Notes under the pieces: generated by a model | The model's input: the letters and a program-made list of their open reading frames with translations, nothing else | Told to the model about the DNA's origin: nothing | Databases searched by the model: none | Part shown: positions 17,679 through 28,000 of the stretch, in pieces | Numbering within the stretch: the first letter of the stretch is position 1 | How the letters are laid out: every line of letters begins with the position of its first letter | Program-made: the position numbers and the translations under genes | Source: UBA3206 sp964548855 | Lineage (GTDB): Bacteria > Bacillota_I > Bacilli_A > Acholeplasmatales > Anaeroplasmataceae | Assembly: GCA_964548855.1 (NCBI GenBank) | Contig: CAZJSR010000016.1 | Location: 1-46,577, forward strand | DNA length: 46,577 bases | Reading direction: 5' to 3'

Positions 17679-18414
17679 ATTTAATAACCCCAAGCCCAAA
17701 TACAGGTCCTTCCTTACATACTCTTAACATTCCATCTTTTAATTCTCTTGGAACACATACACAACCATAACATATTCCAATACCACATGCCATTCTTTCT
17801 TCAAATGAAATATATCCTTCTTTTACTCCATTATATTTTAAATCTAAGAATTTTAACATAATAGATGGACCACACGCATAAAAGATATCAAAATCTATAT
17901 TATTTTTTTCAATACATTCTATTACATTTCCTCTATCTTTATAAGAACCGTCATCAGTTGTAACATATACTTTTCCATAAGTGCTTAATTTTTCTTCATA
18001 AATAACTTGAGATTTATCTCTTGCACCTATTACTATTGTTACTTCATTATCTTTAGATAGTCTTTTTGCAGCTTCTACTAATGGTGGAACTCCAATTCCA
18101 CCACCAATTAGAAGTACTTTTTTATTTTTACATAAACTAAAACCATTACCAAGAGGACCTAAGACATCTAGATAATCTCCTGGTTTCTTTTGACTTAAAA
18201 CAGTTGTACCTTTTCCAACTACTTTATATGTGATAACTATACTATTATCTAATACTTCACTAATAGAAATTGGCCTTCTTAAAAGTAACGCATTGTCGCC
18301 TGTTTTAATATTTACAAATTGTCCTGCATGAGCATTTGTAAATCCTTCAATTTCCATTTCATATGTTTCATAAGCAATTAAATCATTTCTTAATACTCTT
18401 GCAATAGTGTTCAT
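17671..18414 (-). CDS. pyrK: Dihydroorotate dehydrogenase electron-transfer subunit
   Basis: A 247-residue ferredoxin-reductase-like subunit that passes electrons from PyrD to NAD+. The FAD-binding segment is RRPISI and the nucleotide site is GGGIGVPPL. A C-terminal [2Fe-2S] cluster is built from Cys 210, 215, 218 and 233. It lies directly upstream of pyrD, as in Bacillus. Confidence 0.95.
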   Translation of the reverse strand: MNTIARVLRNDLIAYETYEMEIEGFTNAHAGQFVNIKTGDNALLLRRPISISEVLDNSIVITYKVVGKGTTVLSQKKPGDYLDVLGPLGNGFSLCKNKKVLLIGGGIGVPPLVEAAKRLSKDNEVTIVIGARDKSQVIYEEKLSTYGKVYVTTDDGSYKDRGNVIECIEKNNIDFDIFYACGPSIMLKFLDLKYNGVKEGYISFEERMACGIGICYGCVCVPRELKDGMLRVCKEGPVFGLGVIKYE

Positions 18415-18415
18415 A

Positions 18416-21400
18416 TTAAATAGTACCTACTTTCATAGTTATTTCATCTAATACATTTAATAGTGCTGATACTGTATCAAGTGAAGTAAATACTGTAATA
18501 TTATTTTCTGATGCAGTACGTCTGATTTCAAATCCATCATGTGCAGAATTCTTATCATAATCAGATGTGTTAACTATATATGCAATATGTCCTTTTCTAA
18601 TAGAATCTAAAATTTCCTCAGAACCTTCTGATACTTTCTTACGAATTCTTGTCTTTATTCCGTGTTCTTTTAAGAATTTTGCAGTACCAGTTGTAGCTTC
18701 AATATTAAATCCTAATTCATAGAATCTCTTAATATAAGGTAATGCTTTTTCTTTTGATTGATTAGATAATGTAACAAGTACAGTACCATAGTTTACAACT
18801 TTCATATTTGAAGCACGTAAAGACTTATAAATAGCTCTATTTAATGATTCATCATAACCAATTGCTTCTCCTGTTGATTTCATTTCTGGTGATAATAAAG
18901 TATCAAGTCCACGAATCTTTGAGTTAGAGAATGTTGGAGTCTTTACATAGTGCATAGGTTGAATAGGCGCAATACCTGTATATAAACCTTGACTCTTTAA
19001 AGATTGCCCTAACATAACTTTTGTTGCGATGTTCGCAAGATTGTACTTTGTAGCCTTAGAAATGAATGGTACAGAACGACTTGAACGCGGATTAACTTCA
19101 ATAATATATACTTCATTATTTGGATCAACAATAAATTGAATATTAAATAATCCAATAATTCCAATCGCAAGACCTAATCTTACAGTATAATCGCAAATAA
19201 CCTTTTTAACTTCCTCAGTTAAATCCATTGATGGATATACAGCAATTGAATCTCCTGAGTGAACTCCAGTTCCTTCAATATGTTGCATAATTCCTGGAAT
19301 AAATACATCCTTACCATCACATACTGCATCTACTTCACATTCACGACCCATAATATACTTATCAATAAGTACTGGTTGTCCTGGTGATGCTAAGAAAGCA
19401 TTGCCTAAATATGATAATAATTGTACATCTGAATGAACAACTTGCATTGCACGTCCTCCTAATACATAAGAAGGTCTAACAAGTACAGGATATCCAAGTT
19501 CATTAGCTACCTTAATTCCAGATTCTTCATCCATAACAGTAAGTCCTTTTGGTTGAGGAATATTTAAACTTAGTAATAATTCTTCAAAACACTTACGATT
19601 TTCAGCATTTTCTATAGCTTTACAATCTGAACCAATTAATTTCACACCTAATGCCTCAAGTTTATCTGCAAGATTAATAGCTGTTTGACCACCAAGTTCA
19701 ACAATTACACCAAGTGGATTTTCTAGTGTTACAATATTCATAACATCTTCTATTGTAAGTGGTTCAAAATATAATTTATCTGATACTAAATAGTCTGTCG
19801 ATACTGTTTCTGGATTATTGTTTATTACAATTGCTTCATAACCACATTCTTTAATTCCCCAAATCGCATGAACTGTTGAATAGTCAAATTCAACACCTTG
19901 TCCGATACGAATTGGTCCTGAACCTAAAACGATAATCTTTTTCTTATCTGAAACAATAGATTCATTTTCATCTTCATATGTTGAATAGAAATATGGAACA
20001 TATGCTGAGAATTCAGCAGCACATGTATCAATCATTTTATAAACTGGCATAATATTATGTTCTTTTCTATATTTAAACATTTCAATATCTGTCATGTTCA
20101 TTAATTTTGCGATATATGAATCACTAAATCCCATTACTTTAGCTTCTCTTAACAAAACATCATCTATTTTATTTTCTTTAAGTTTATTTTCCATTAAAAC
20201 AATGTTTTTGAACTTTCTTAAGAAGAATTCATCAATCATTGTTGCTTCATATATTTTATGTAAAGAAACATTTCTTCTAATTAATTCCATAATTTCAAAG
20301 ACTCTTTCGTCTGTAGGAGTCTTTATTGATTCTAATAATGTATCTGTAGGAGTTGTATCAAATTTCTTCATATATGCATGACATACACCAATTTCAAGTG
20401 ATCTCATAGCTTTCAAGAAAGATTCTTCAAATGTTCTACCAATACTCATTACTTCTCCTGTAGCCTTCATTTGAGTTGAAAGTTCATGAGATGCAGTTGC
20501 GAATTTATCAAATGGGAATCTAGCAACCTTAGTAACAATATAATCTAATGTAGGTTCAAAAGAAGCTTTTGTATTAGCAATTTGAATTTCATCTAAATTT
20601 AATCCTACAGCAATTTTTGCAGATACTCTTGCAATAGGGTATCCAGAAGCTTTTGATGCAAGTGCTGATGAACGACTTACACGAGGATTAACTTCAATTA
20701 CATAGTAATCAAATGAATAAGGGTCTAATGCAAATTGAACATTACATCCTCCCTTAATATCAAGTGCTCTAATAATCTTTAATGCAGCATTTCTTAACAT
20801 TTGATATTCTTTATTTGTTAATGTTTGGCTTGGCGCAACTACCATTGAATCTCCTGTATGTACACCAACAGGATCAATATTTTCCATATTACAAATTGTT
20901 ATAGCTGTATTATTATAATCACGCATTACTTCGTATTCAATTTCTTTAAATCCCTTAATTGATTTTTCAATTAATACTTGTGATACTGGTGATAATTTTA
21001 ATGCATGTTTTGCAAGTTCATATAATTCTTCATCATTATTTGCAAAACCACCACCTGTACCACCTAATGTATATGCAGGTCTTACAATAATTGGATATCC
21101 AATTCTATTTGCTACCTTAATAGAATCTTCAATAGTTGTAGCTATATCAGAAGGACAAACAGGTTCTCCAATTCTTTCACATAATTCCTTAAATAATTCA
21201 CGGTCTTCAGCCATTTCAATTGACTTAAAATCAGTTCCTAAAACTTCAACTTGACATTCTTCTAAAATACCTTTTTTAGCTAATTGAACAGCTAAATTTA
21301 ATCCAGTTTGACCACCTAATGTACATACTATTCCATCAGGACGTTCTTTTCTGATTATTCTTGAGACAAATTCTAAATCAAGAGGTTCCATATAAACCTT

Positions 21401-21586
21401 ATCAGCAATTTGGGTATCTGTCATAATTGTTGCTGGATTTGAGTTTACAAGCACAACTTCATATCCTTCTTCTTTTAATGATAAACAAGCTTGAGTTCCT
21501 GCATAGTCAAATTCTGCAGCTTGTCCAATTACAATTGGCCCTGAACCAATTACCATTATTTTATGTATATCTGTACGTTTAGGCAT
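18416..21586 (-). CDS. carB: Carbamoyl-phosphate synthase large subunit
   Basis: A 1056-residue ammonia-using synthetase with the duplicated ATP-grasp architecture of CarB. Both halves start with related nucleotide-binding segments (MVIGSGPIVIGQAAEFDYAG and IVLGSGPIRIGQGVEFDYS). The C-terminal MGS-like domain (from about residue 930) includes TGTAKFLKEHGI and is the likely allosteric site. The true start is the ATG at 21586, preceded by GGGAGG and overlapping carA by eight bases; the frame continues upstream without support. Together with carA it feeds carbamoyl phosphate to pyrB. Confidence 0.97.
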   Translation of the reverse strand: MPKRTDIHKIMVIGSGPIVIGQAAEFDYAGTQACLSLKEEGYEVVLVNSNPATIMTDTQIADKVYMEPLDLEFVSRIIRKERPDGIVCTLGGQTGLNLAVQLAKKGILEECQVEVLGTDFKSIEMAEDRELFKELCERIGEPVCPSDIATTIEDSIKVANRIGYPIIVRPAYTLGGTGGGFANNDEELYELAKHALKLSPVSQVLIEKSIKGFKEIEYEVMRDYNNTAITICNMENIDPVGVHTGDSMVVAPSQTLTNKEYQMLRNAALKIIRALDIKGGCNVQFALDPYSFDYYVIEVNPRVSRSSALASKASGYPIARVSAKIAVGLNLDEIQIANTKASFEPTLDYIVTKVARFPFDKFATASHELSTQMKATGEVMSIGRTFEESFLKAMRSLEIGVCHAYMKKFDTTPTDTLLESIKTPTDERVFEIMELIRRNVSLHKIYEATMIDEFFLRKFKNIVLMENKLKENKIDDVLLREAKVMGFSDSYIAKLMNMTDIEMFKYRKEHNIMPVYKMIDTCAAEFSAYVPYFYSTYEDENESIVSDKKKIIVLGSGPIRIGQGVEFDYSTVHAIWGIKECGYEAIVINNNPETVSTDYLVSDKLYFEPLTIEDVMNIVTLENPLGVIVELGGQTAINLADKLEALGVKLIGSDCKAIENAENRKCFEELLLSLNIPQPKGLTVMDEESGIKVANELGYPVLVRPSYVLGGRAMQVVHSDVQLLSYLGNAFLASPGQPVLIDKYIMGRECEVDAVCDGKDVFIPGIMQHIEGTGVHSGDSIAVYPSMDLTEEVKKVICDYTVRLGLAIGIIGLFNIQFIVDPNNEVYIIEVNPRSSRSVPFISKATKYNLANIATKVMLGQSLKSQGLYTGIAPIQPMHYVKTPTFSNSKIRGLDTLLSPEMKSTGEAIGYDESLNRAIYKSLRASNMKVVNYGTVLVTLSNQSKEKALPYIKRFYELGFNIEATTGTAKFLKEHGIKTRIRKKVSEGSEEILDSIRKGHIAYIVNTSDYDKNSAHDGFEIRRTASENNITVFTSLDTVSALLNVLDEITMKVGTI

Positions 21587-22679
21587 TTTTCTTTCCTCCC
21601 TTATACTTATCCATATAATCTCTAAATCTATTAAATAGATATTCACTATCTTCAGGTCCTGCCGCAGCTTCTGGATGATATTGGACTGAGAAAATCATAT
21701 CCTCATCACATCTAACACCTTCTACTGTATTATCAAGTAAATTAATATGTGTTATTTCAAGACCAGTTCCTTTTATACTTTCAGGATCTACTGCAAATGA
21801 ATGGTTTTGTGAAGTAATTTCAATACGACCATTTAATAAATTCTTAATTGCATGATTTCCACCACGATGTCCAAACTTTAATTTATATGTTTTTGCACCA
21901 CAAGCTAATGAAATAATTTGATGTCCTAAACAAATTCCAAAAATCGGAAGTTTTCCTCTTAAATTTCTAACAACATCAATAGCTACTTTATTATCTTCAG
22001 GGTCTCCTGGACCATTAGATAAGAAAAGTCCATCTGGTTCATATTCCATAATTTTATCAATAGTTGAATTATATGGTAGTACATATACTGTACAGTTTTT
22101 GTCATTTAACTTTCTAATAATATTTTGTTTTGTACCAAAATCTAAGCACACTACATTATATTTAGGATTAATAGCTCTTGAAATCCATCTTTTCTTTGTT
22201 GAAACACTTTGTACTTGAGTTCTTGGATATTCATAACTATTAAGTTTTCTCATACATTCTTCATGTGGAGTATTAATATCTGTAATTAATGCATATTGAC
22301 TTCCTTCATCTCTTAAGATTCTTGTAATCATACGAGTATCAACACCCGCAATCATAGGCACATTACTATCTTCTAATAATTCACTAAATGTCTTAGTGTA
22401 TCTAAAATTTGAAGGTTCATCGTTATATTCTCTTACAACAAATCCATTCATTCTTACAGCTTTTGATTCATTGTCATCATCATTAACACCATAATTTCCA
22501 ATTAATGGATAAGTCATAACAACAATTTGTTCATTATATGATGGGTCAGTTGCGATTTCTTGATAACCAATCATAGATGTGTTAAACACAAGTTCTCCTA
22601 TTTTTTCAACATGTGCGGCTTTAGAATATCCTTTAAATACTCTTCCGTTTTTCAATACAAGTTTCATATTATATTCCAT
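21579..22679 (-). CDS. carA: Carbamoyl-phosphate synthase small (glutaminase) subunit
   Basis: A 366-residue subunit that hydrolyses glutamine for CarB. The class I amidotransferase triad is visible as Cys in FGICLGHQ and His/Glu in YHPEAAAGPEDS. The N-terminal domain starts at KLVLKNGRVFKG. The ATG at 22679 has GGAG nine bases before it and overlaps the pyrC end. Being embedded in the pyr operon, it probably serves pyrimidine synthesis; no arginine genes are seen here. Confidence 0.97.
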   Translation of the reverse strand: MEYNMKLVLKNGRVFKGYSKAAHVEKIGELVFNTSMIGYQEIATDPSYNEQIVVMTYPLIGNYGVNDDDNESKAVRMNGFVVREYNDEPSNFRYTKTFSELLEDSNVPMIAGVDTRMITRILRDEGSQYALITDINTPHEECMRKLNSYEYPRTQVQSVSTKKRWISRAINPKYNVVCLDFGTKQNIIRKLNDKNCTVYVLPYNSTIDKIMEYEPDGLFLSNGPGDPEDNKVAIDVVRNLRGKLPIFGICLGHQIISLACGAKTYKLKFGHRGGNHAIKNLLNGRIEITSQNHSFAVDPESIKGTGLEITHINLLDNTVEGVRCDEDMIFSVQYHPEAAAGPEDSEYLFNRFRDYMDKYKGGKKNA

Positions 22680-23934
22680 ATACTATTTCTCCTCTCTTTA
22701 TTGTATATAATATATTTCCATAAACTTCTTCTTTATCAAAAGGTGTATTCTTACCTTTTGATATAAATTTTTCTTTATCAATAATATATTTATTATCGAT
22801 ATCTATAACTGTAATATTTGCGTCATTTCCAACAAATATTTCATTATTATTCATATTAAATATATCTGCTATATTCTTACTCATTTTATTTAGGAGTAAC
22901 TCTAAGGGAATGATATTTGTTTTTACAAGTTTTGTATATAGTAGAGCAAATGAAGTCTCAATACCTACTATTCCAAATGGAGCTTTTAACATTCCTCTAT
23001 CTTTTTCTTCTTTTGTATGAGGTGCATGGTCAGTTGCGATACAATCAATTGTACCATCAATTAATCCTTCAATTAAAGCATCTCTATCCGTCTTAGAAGC
23101 AAGAGGCGGATTCATTTTATAATTTGCATCACCTACATCCTTAATATCCTCATCTATCATAACAAGATGATGTGGTGTAACTTCACAAGTTATATTTACA
23201 CCTTTACTCTTAAAATATCTTATTATATCCACTGAATCTTTAATTGATGTATGACATATATGTAAATGACATCCTGTTTCTTTAGCTAATAATGCATTTC
23301 TTGCGATTTCTAATGTTTCAGAAACTCCTAAAATTCCTGGCACTCCCATTTTTCTTGAAAAATCACCTTCATGGATAACACCCCCAAATAACATATCTCT
23401 ATCTTCACAATGAGAAATAATTGGTTTATTAAGTTTACTCGCTAATTTCATAGCTTCATACATTGTACTTGATGTGTATACTCCATTTCCATCATCAGAA
23501 AACCCACAAACAAAAGGGGCGATACTTTCCATATCTGACAATGTTTTTCCAAGTCCAGATTGATCAAATGTGATAGAACCTGATTGTACACAATCAATTA
23601 CGCTATCTTTTTTTATAATTTCATTAATTAATGTAATATTTTCTAAATTATTAGGCTTAGGATTAACGTTAGGCATTAAAAATACTTTCGTATACCCTCC
23701 TCTTGCGGCCGCTCTTGAACCACAGTAAATTGTTTCTTTTTGTTCAAATCCAGGTTCTCTAAAATGTACATGAGAATCCATGAATGCAGGTACTACTAAT
23801 TTAGAAGTACAATCAATTACTTTTCCCATTTCTTCAGATTTTGAAATTTTAAAAACTTTTCCATCCTTAATTATAACATTTGTATTAACAAATTTGTTAT
23901 CAATAAAAACTAATCCATTCTTTAACGTTACCAT
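22669..23934 (-). CDS. pyrC: Dihydroorotase, class I
   Basis: A 421-residue zinc amidohydrolase that cyclises carbamoyl aspartate. The metal-binding DSHVHFREPG is near residue 53. Further metal ligands are in ISHCEDR and HICHTS, and the catalytic Asp is in TDHAPHT. The ATG at 23934 overlaps the pyrB stop by seven bases and is preceded by AGGAG. Confidence 0.96.
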   Translation of the reverse strand: MVTLKNGLVFIDNKFVNTNVIIKDGKVFKISKSEEMGKVIDCTSKLVVPAFMDSHVHFREPGFEQKETIYCGSRAAARGGYTKVFLMPNVNPKPNNLENITLINEIIKKDSVIDCVQSGSITFDQSGLGKTLSDMESIAPFVCGFSDDGNGVYTSSTMYEAMKLASKLNKPIISHCEDRDMLFGGVIHEGDFSRKMGVPGILGVSETLEIARNALLAKETGCHLHICHTSIKDSVDIIRYFKSKGVNITCEVTPHHLVMIDEDIKDVGDANYKMNPPLASKTDRDALIEGLIDGTIDCIATDHAPHTKEEKDRGMLKAPFGIVGIETSFALLYTKLVKTNIIPLELLLNKMSKNIADIFNMNNNEIFVGNDANITVIDIDNKYIIDKEKFISKGKNTPFDKEEVYGNILYTIKRGEIVYGI

Positions 23935-24797
23935 GATAAACTCCTTTTTAATACACTTTGTCTTACAAATACACCATTTTCCATTTGCTTAAATATTCTT
24001 GATTTCTTACATTCAACAACATCATCTGCAATTTCAACGCCTCTATTAAATGGTGCAGGGTGCATAATAATTGCATTTTCCTTCATTCTATTAACTCTTT
24101 CTAAAGTCATTCCATATTTATTTAAATATTCACTATCAGTTAAAGAAGTTAATGTTGCGTTTCTTTCTCTTTGAATTCTAAGAAGCATTACAACATCTAC
24201 TTCTTCTAATCCTTTATCAAAATCAATATATTCTGCAGTATCATCTTTAAATTCTTCAGGACCTGAAATATAACATTTCATTCCAAGTCTCTTCATAATT
24301 TCAACATTACCATGAGCTACTCTTGAATGGCTAATATCTCCTACAATCATAATCTTAAGTCCATCAAAATGTCCAAATTCATCATAAATAGTTAATAAGT
24401 CAAGTAAATTTTGAGTAGGATGGTCACCTGTACCATCACCAGCATTAATAATAGGACATTTAAAATTTTTAAGTTGTTCATAATATTTATTTTCACTATG
24501 TCTTATTACAAGACAATCAACACCAAAAGATTCAATCGTTTTTACTGTATCATAAAAACTTTCACCCTTAGATAAACTAGATGCCATCGCATTAAATGTG
24601 ATAACCTTCATATCTAATTTTTCTTCTGCTGTAATAAATGAATATTGCGTTCTAGTAGAATTTTCAAAAAATAAGTTTCCTACTATTTTTCCACCAAGGC
24701 TAAATTTATAGCCTTCTCTAAATTTTATGGCATCATTTAAAATTGCCATAATTTCATCTGTAGATAAGAATTTTAGCGATAATAGATCTTTCTTCAT
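23928..24797 (-). CDS. pyrB: Aspartate carbamoyltransferase catalytic subunit
   Basis: A 289-residue enzyme joining carbamoyl phosphate and aspartate. It has the carbamoyl-phosphate motif FENSTRTQYSF, the HPTQNLLDLLTI segment and HPAPFNRGVE. No regulatory pyrI is present, as usual in Bacillota. The start is the ATG at 24797 after GGAGG; the frame opens further upstream, but that stretch is the attenuator. It is the first gene of the operon, and premature termination in the leader controls it and all downstream genes. Confidence 0.96.
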   Translation of the reverse strand: MKKDLLSLKFLSTDEIMAILNDAIKFREGYKFSLGGKIVGNLFFENSTRTQYSFITAEEKLDMKVITFNAMASSLSKGESFYDTVKTIESFGVDCLVIRHSENKYYEQLKNFKCPIINAGDGTGDHPTQNLLDLLTIYDEFGHFDGLKIMIVGDISHSRVAHGNVEIMKRLGMKCYISGPEEFKDDTAEYIDFDKGLEEVDVVMLLRIQRERNATLTSLTDSEYLNKYGMTLERVNRMKENAIIMHPAPFNRGVEIADDVVECKKSRIFKQMENGVFVRQSVLKRSLSW

Positions 24798-24807
24798 AAT
24801 AACCTCC

Positions 24808-24902
24808 AAAAAAAGCTCTTTGGGTCCAAAGAGCGTAGTCATGCTAAAAAAAGATAGAAAGTATTAAATATCGATTTTTAGTATTTATAGCCTCTCTGGA
24901 CT
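24808..24902 (-). promoter_or_regulatory. PyrR-type transcription attenuator in the pyr leader
   Basis: The minus strand carries AGTCCAGAGAGGCT (24889-24902), an exact fit to the known PyrR-binding loop consensus ARUCCNGNGAGGYU, closed by ATAG/CTAT. Downstream is a terminator, GCTCTTTGG-ACC-CAAAGAGC (24815-24834), followed by seven T just before the pyrB ribosome site. GTCCAGAGAG of the binding loop can instead pair with CTCTTTGGAC of the terminator's first arm (10 pairs, one G-U), forming an antiterminator. By analogy with Bacillus, PyrR with UMP would hold the loop and allow termination. Confidence 0.92.
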
Positions 24903-24925
24903 ATTTTAAATTCCATTTCTTCTAC

Positions 24926-24954
24926 ATTATACTTATTTATGAGATAAAAATCAA
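24926..24954 (-). promoter_or_regulatory. Promoter of the pyr operon
   Basis: On the minus strand TTGATT (24949-24954), 17 nt, TATAAT (24926-24931). The predicted start near 24919 gives a leader of about 120 nt holding the attenuator. Confidence 0.85.
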
Positions 24955-25021
24955 TATAAACTTCAAAAATTATTCAATAGAATTATTTTAGATAATTTTA
25001 TTCATAAAAGATAGAAAATAT

Positions 25022-25050
25022 TTGAAATTGTAAACGTTTTATGTTAATAT
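25022..25050 (+). promoter_or_regulatory. Promoter of the pectate lyase gene with a cre-like site
   Basis: TTGAAA (25022-25027), 17 nt, then an extended -10 TGTTAATAT (25042-25050). Within the spacer, TGTAAACGTTTTAT (25029-25042) fits the CcpA cre consensus WTGNAANCGNWNNCW with one mismatch. This placement would give catabolite repression. Confidence 0.5.
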
Positions 25051-25083
25051 ATTTTAGAAATAATATGAAAGGAAATAAAGAAC

Positions 25084-28000
25084 ATGAAAAAGAGAACAAT
25101 ATTACCTCTTTCGCTTCTACTAGCTTGTGCATCAGTCGCAACTTTAGGTGCTTGTAAAAAAGAAGATAAAGCTTTTACTAGAGAAGATTATACCTTTAAT
25201 GGAGATTTAGCAGGGTATTCAATTCAATTTAAAGATTTAGTATATGATAATGATGGAAATCTTATAAGTCAAACTGTAGATAAAGCACTTCTTTTAAATG
25301 AAGGAACTGAGTTAAAGTGGCTTCCTACACCAAGTAAAGATGGTTATAATTTCGAAGGTTGGTATCTTGATGAAGATTTAAGAACACCAATGTATCATAA
25401 AAATATGCCTGCTGGTGACTTAGTAGTTTATGCAAGATGGAGTTTAAACCAAGAAAAAATATATGTTGCGCCAGACGGAAGTCATAGTGCAAACGGAAAG
25501 AGCCCAAGTAAAGCTATGACACTTTGGGACGCTACAAGAGTTTTAAAAGATGGTGGAACTATCGTAATGGCTGAAGGTGAATATGACCTTATGAAAACAA
25601 TAAACCTTCACCAAATCGGAACTTCTAATAAAATGACAACTATTGAAGGTAACGGAGCTACAATTAAATTTGATATGCTTCAAGATTCTACAAAACGTGG
25701 AATTCAAGTTATGGGTGATTATATCAATATTAAGGATTTAACAATTTGTGGAGCCGGAGATAATGGTATGTTAATTTCAGGAAACAATAACATTATTGAA
25801 AACTGTGTAACTACTGAATGTCGTGATACTGGTATTCAAATATCAAATTATAATTCAACATTACAACCTGATATTACAACATGGCCTTCATACAATTTAA
25901 TCAAAAACTGTACTTCTTACAATAACGCAGACTATGCATATGAAGATGCTGACGGATTTGCTGCAAAACTTACTGTAGGATATGGAAATGTATTTGATGG
26001 ATGTATCGCAGCTTTTAATGCAGATGACGGTTGGGACTTATATGCAAAACAAGATTCAGGATCAATCGGTACAGTTACAATTAGAAACTGTTTATCAATT
26101 GAAAATGGGCGTTCACTAAATGAATATAAAACAGATGTACTAAAAGAAAATGCAGGAGACGGAAATGGATTTAAATTAGGTGGTACATCAATGCCAGGAC
26201 AAGTTATCGTTGATAACTGTATAGCTGCATATAATTATGCACACGGATTTACAGATAACTCAAATCCAGGAGTTATTACGATTACTAACTGTACTGCAAT
26301 TAATAACGGTAGATATGCAGGAGATACAAGTGCACCTGAAAGTGATTCAAAAAAATCTTATTCTAACTTCAACTTAAACCGTGATGGACTTGTTAAGAAT
26401 AAAAACTATTATGAAAACTTATTCTCATTCTATAGTGCTGAAGCTTTAAAACAAAATAGTACAATGAAAACAGATGAGTTTAATGGTTCAATTAATGGTG
26501 GTATTTTATATAATCAAGTTGTTGACAGTTCAGGAAATAAAACTCCTAAAGCATTTAAGACAGAAACTTCATTCTCATCTCAAAACGGTGAAGGATTTAT
26601 CACAACAAGAGGTGTAGAAGAAATCACTATTACTGATTCTATGTGTGACTTTACAGCTCCTACTACTGTTTTAGCAAATTGTAATAAAGATCTTCATAAA
26701 GGATTAAGAAATGAAGATGGAAGCGTAAATTTAAAGAACTACTTTAAATCTAATATAGAAATTAAAATTTCAGGAAATGAAAAGACTTGTGGAGCTACAT
26801 TAAATAAATCAAGTTATGATGAATATACTCATACAGCTTTATCAAACATTCCTGAAAATGAATCAACAAAAGAAGCAAATGCTCGTAGTGTGGTTGATGC
26901 GATAGTATTATCAGTTAACAAAGATTATATTTATAATGATATCTATCTTCCTACTTCTATTGGAACAAATAAGATTTCTTGGTCATCAAGTAATTCAGAT
27001 TTAATTAGAATTGATGAAACTGAATATGGAACAGCTGTTAAGAATATCTATGGTATTATAAAAACTAAATTATCACAAGATGAACAAGTAACATTAACTG
27101 CAAAAGTTACTGTAGATGGAATTACAAAAACTAAAGATTTCACAGTAACATTAAAGAAATTCGATGCACGTCTTGGAGATGTAGTTGGAATTGAAGAAAA
27201 AGTTGTATTATCAACTGAAACATTACCTGATGTAAATGATTATAAACTATATGATTATACTTCTTCTAATGTTCAATTAATTAAAGATGTAGATTATAAA
27301 GAAAAGATCACAATTAATTATAAACAAGATAGATATGAACCTACTAGTACTGAAGTAAAAGAAGTTAGTGCTGCAGGATTCTATACTATCACTTATGATT
27401 TCGAGTCATTAGATGGATTCTATAAGTCTCAATATAAATGTAATTATACAATTATTGAAGCAAATGATACTTATGAAATCATAAATGATACTTCTTCTAC
27501 TACTGATGTACAAAATAAGAAAACTACTTCTGTTTACTTAAAATCAATCGTAGAAAACAAGATTACAATTAACGGATATGCTGAAAATAATAATGGATTT
27601 ATTTATGCAGTTGCGACTAAAGACACTTTAGTACCAACTCAACAAAATATTATCGATTTATATGGTAAAACATTAACAGATGATTATGTATCAAATATTG
27701 TAAAATATGAAATCACTGATTACGCATTTACTTTAAACCTAGATATTAAAGAAGGATATGAAGGAAATGCTGATGTTTACATGTTTATTGTAAATGATAA
27801 TGGTCATGGTAAGATGTTTAATATTGCAGACGTTACACCTACTATTAAAATTTCAACATATAATCAGTTTATGGATGCGATTCGTAATAGTGCAAATAGT
27901 TCTAATGCATATGAACTTGTATCAGATATTGACTGTAGTCAAGCTGAAAGCAAGAAAGAATTTGCTGGATTACAATTAGGATTATTAGATGATGGAGATA

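Noticed and set aside
20094..20381. ORF opposite carB
   Set aside because: It lies wholly within conserved carB coding sequence, with no ribosome site and no recognisable protein.
24798..24842. Upstream extension of pyrB
   Set aside because: The added codons lie in the attenuator terminator, and GGAGG marks the ATG at 24797.
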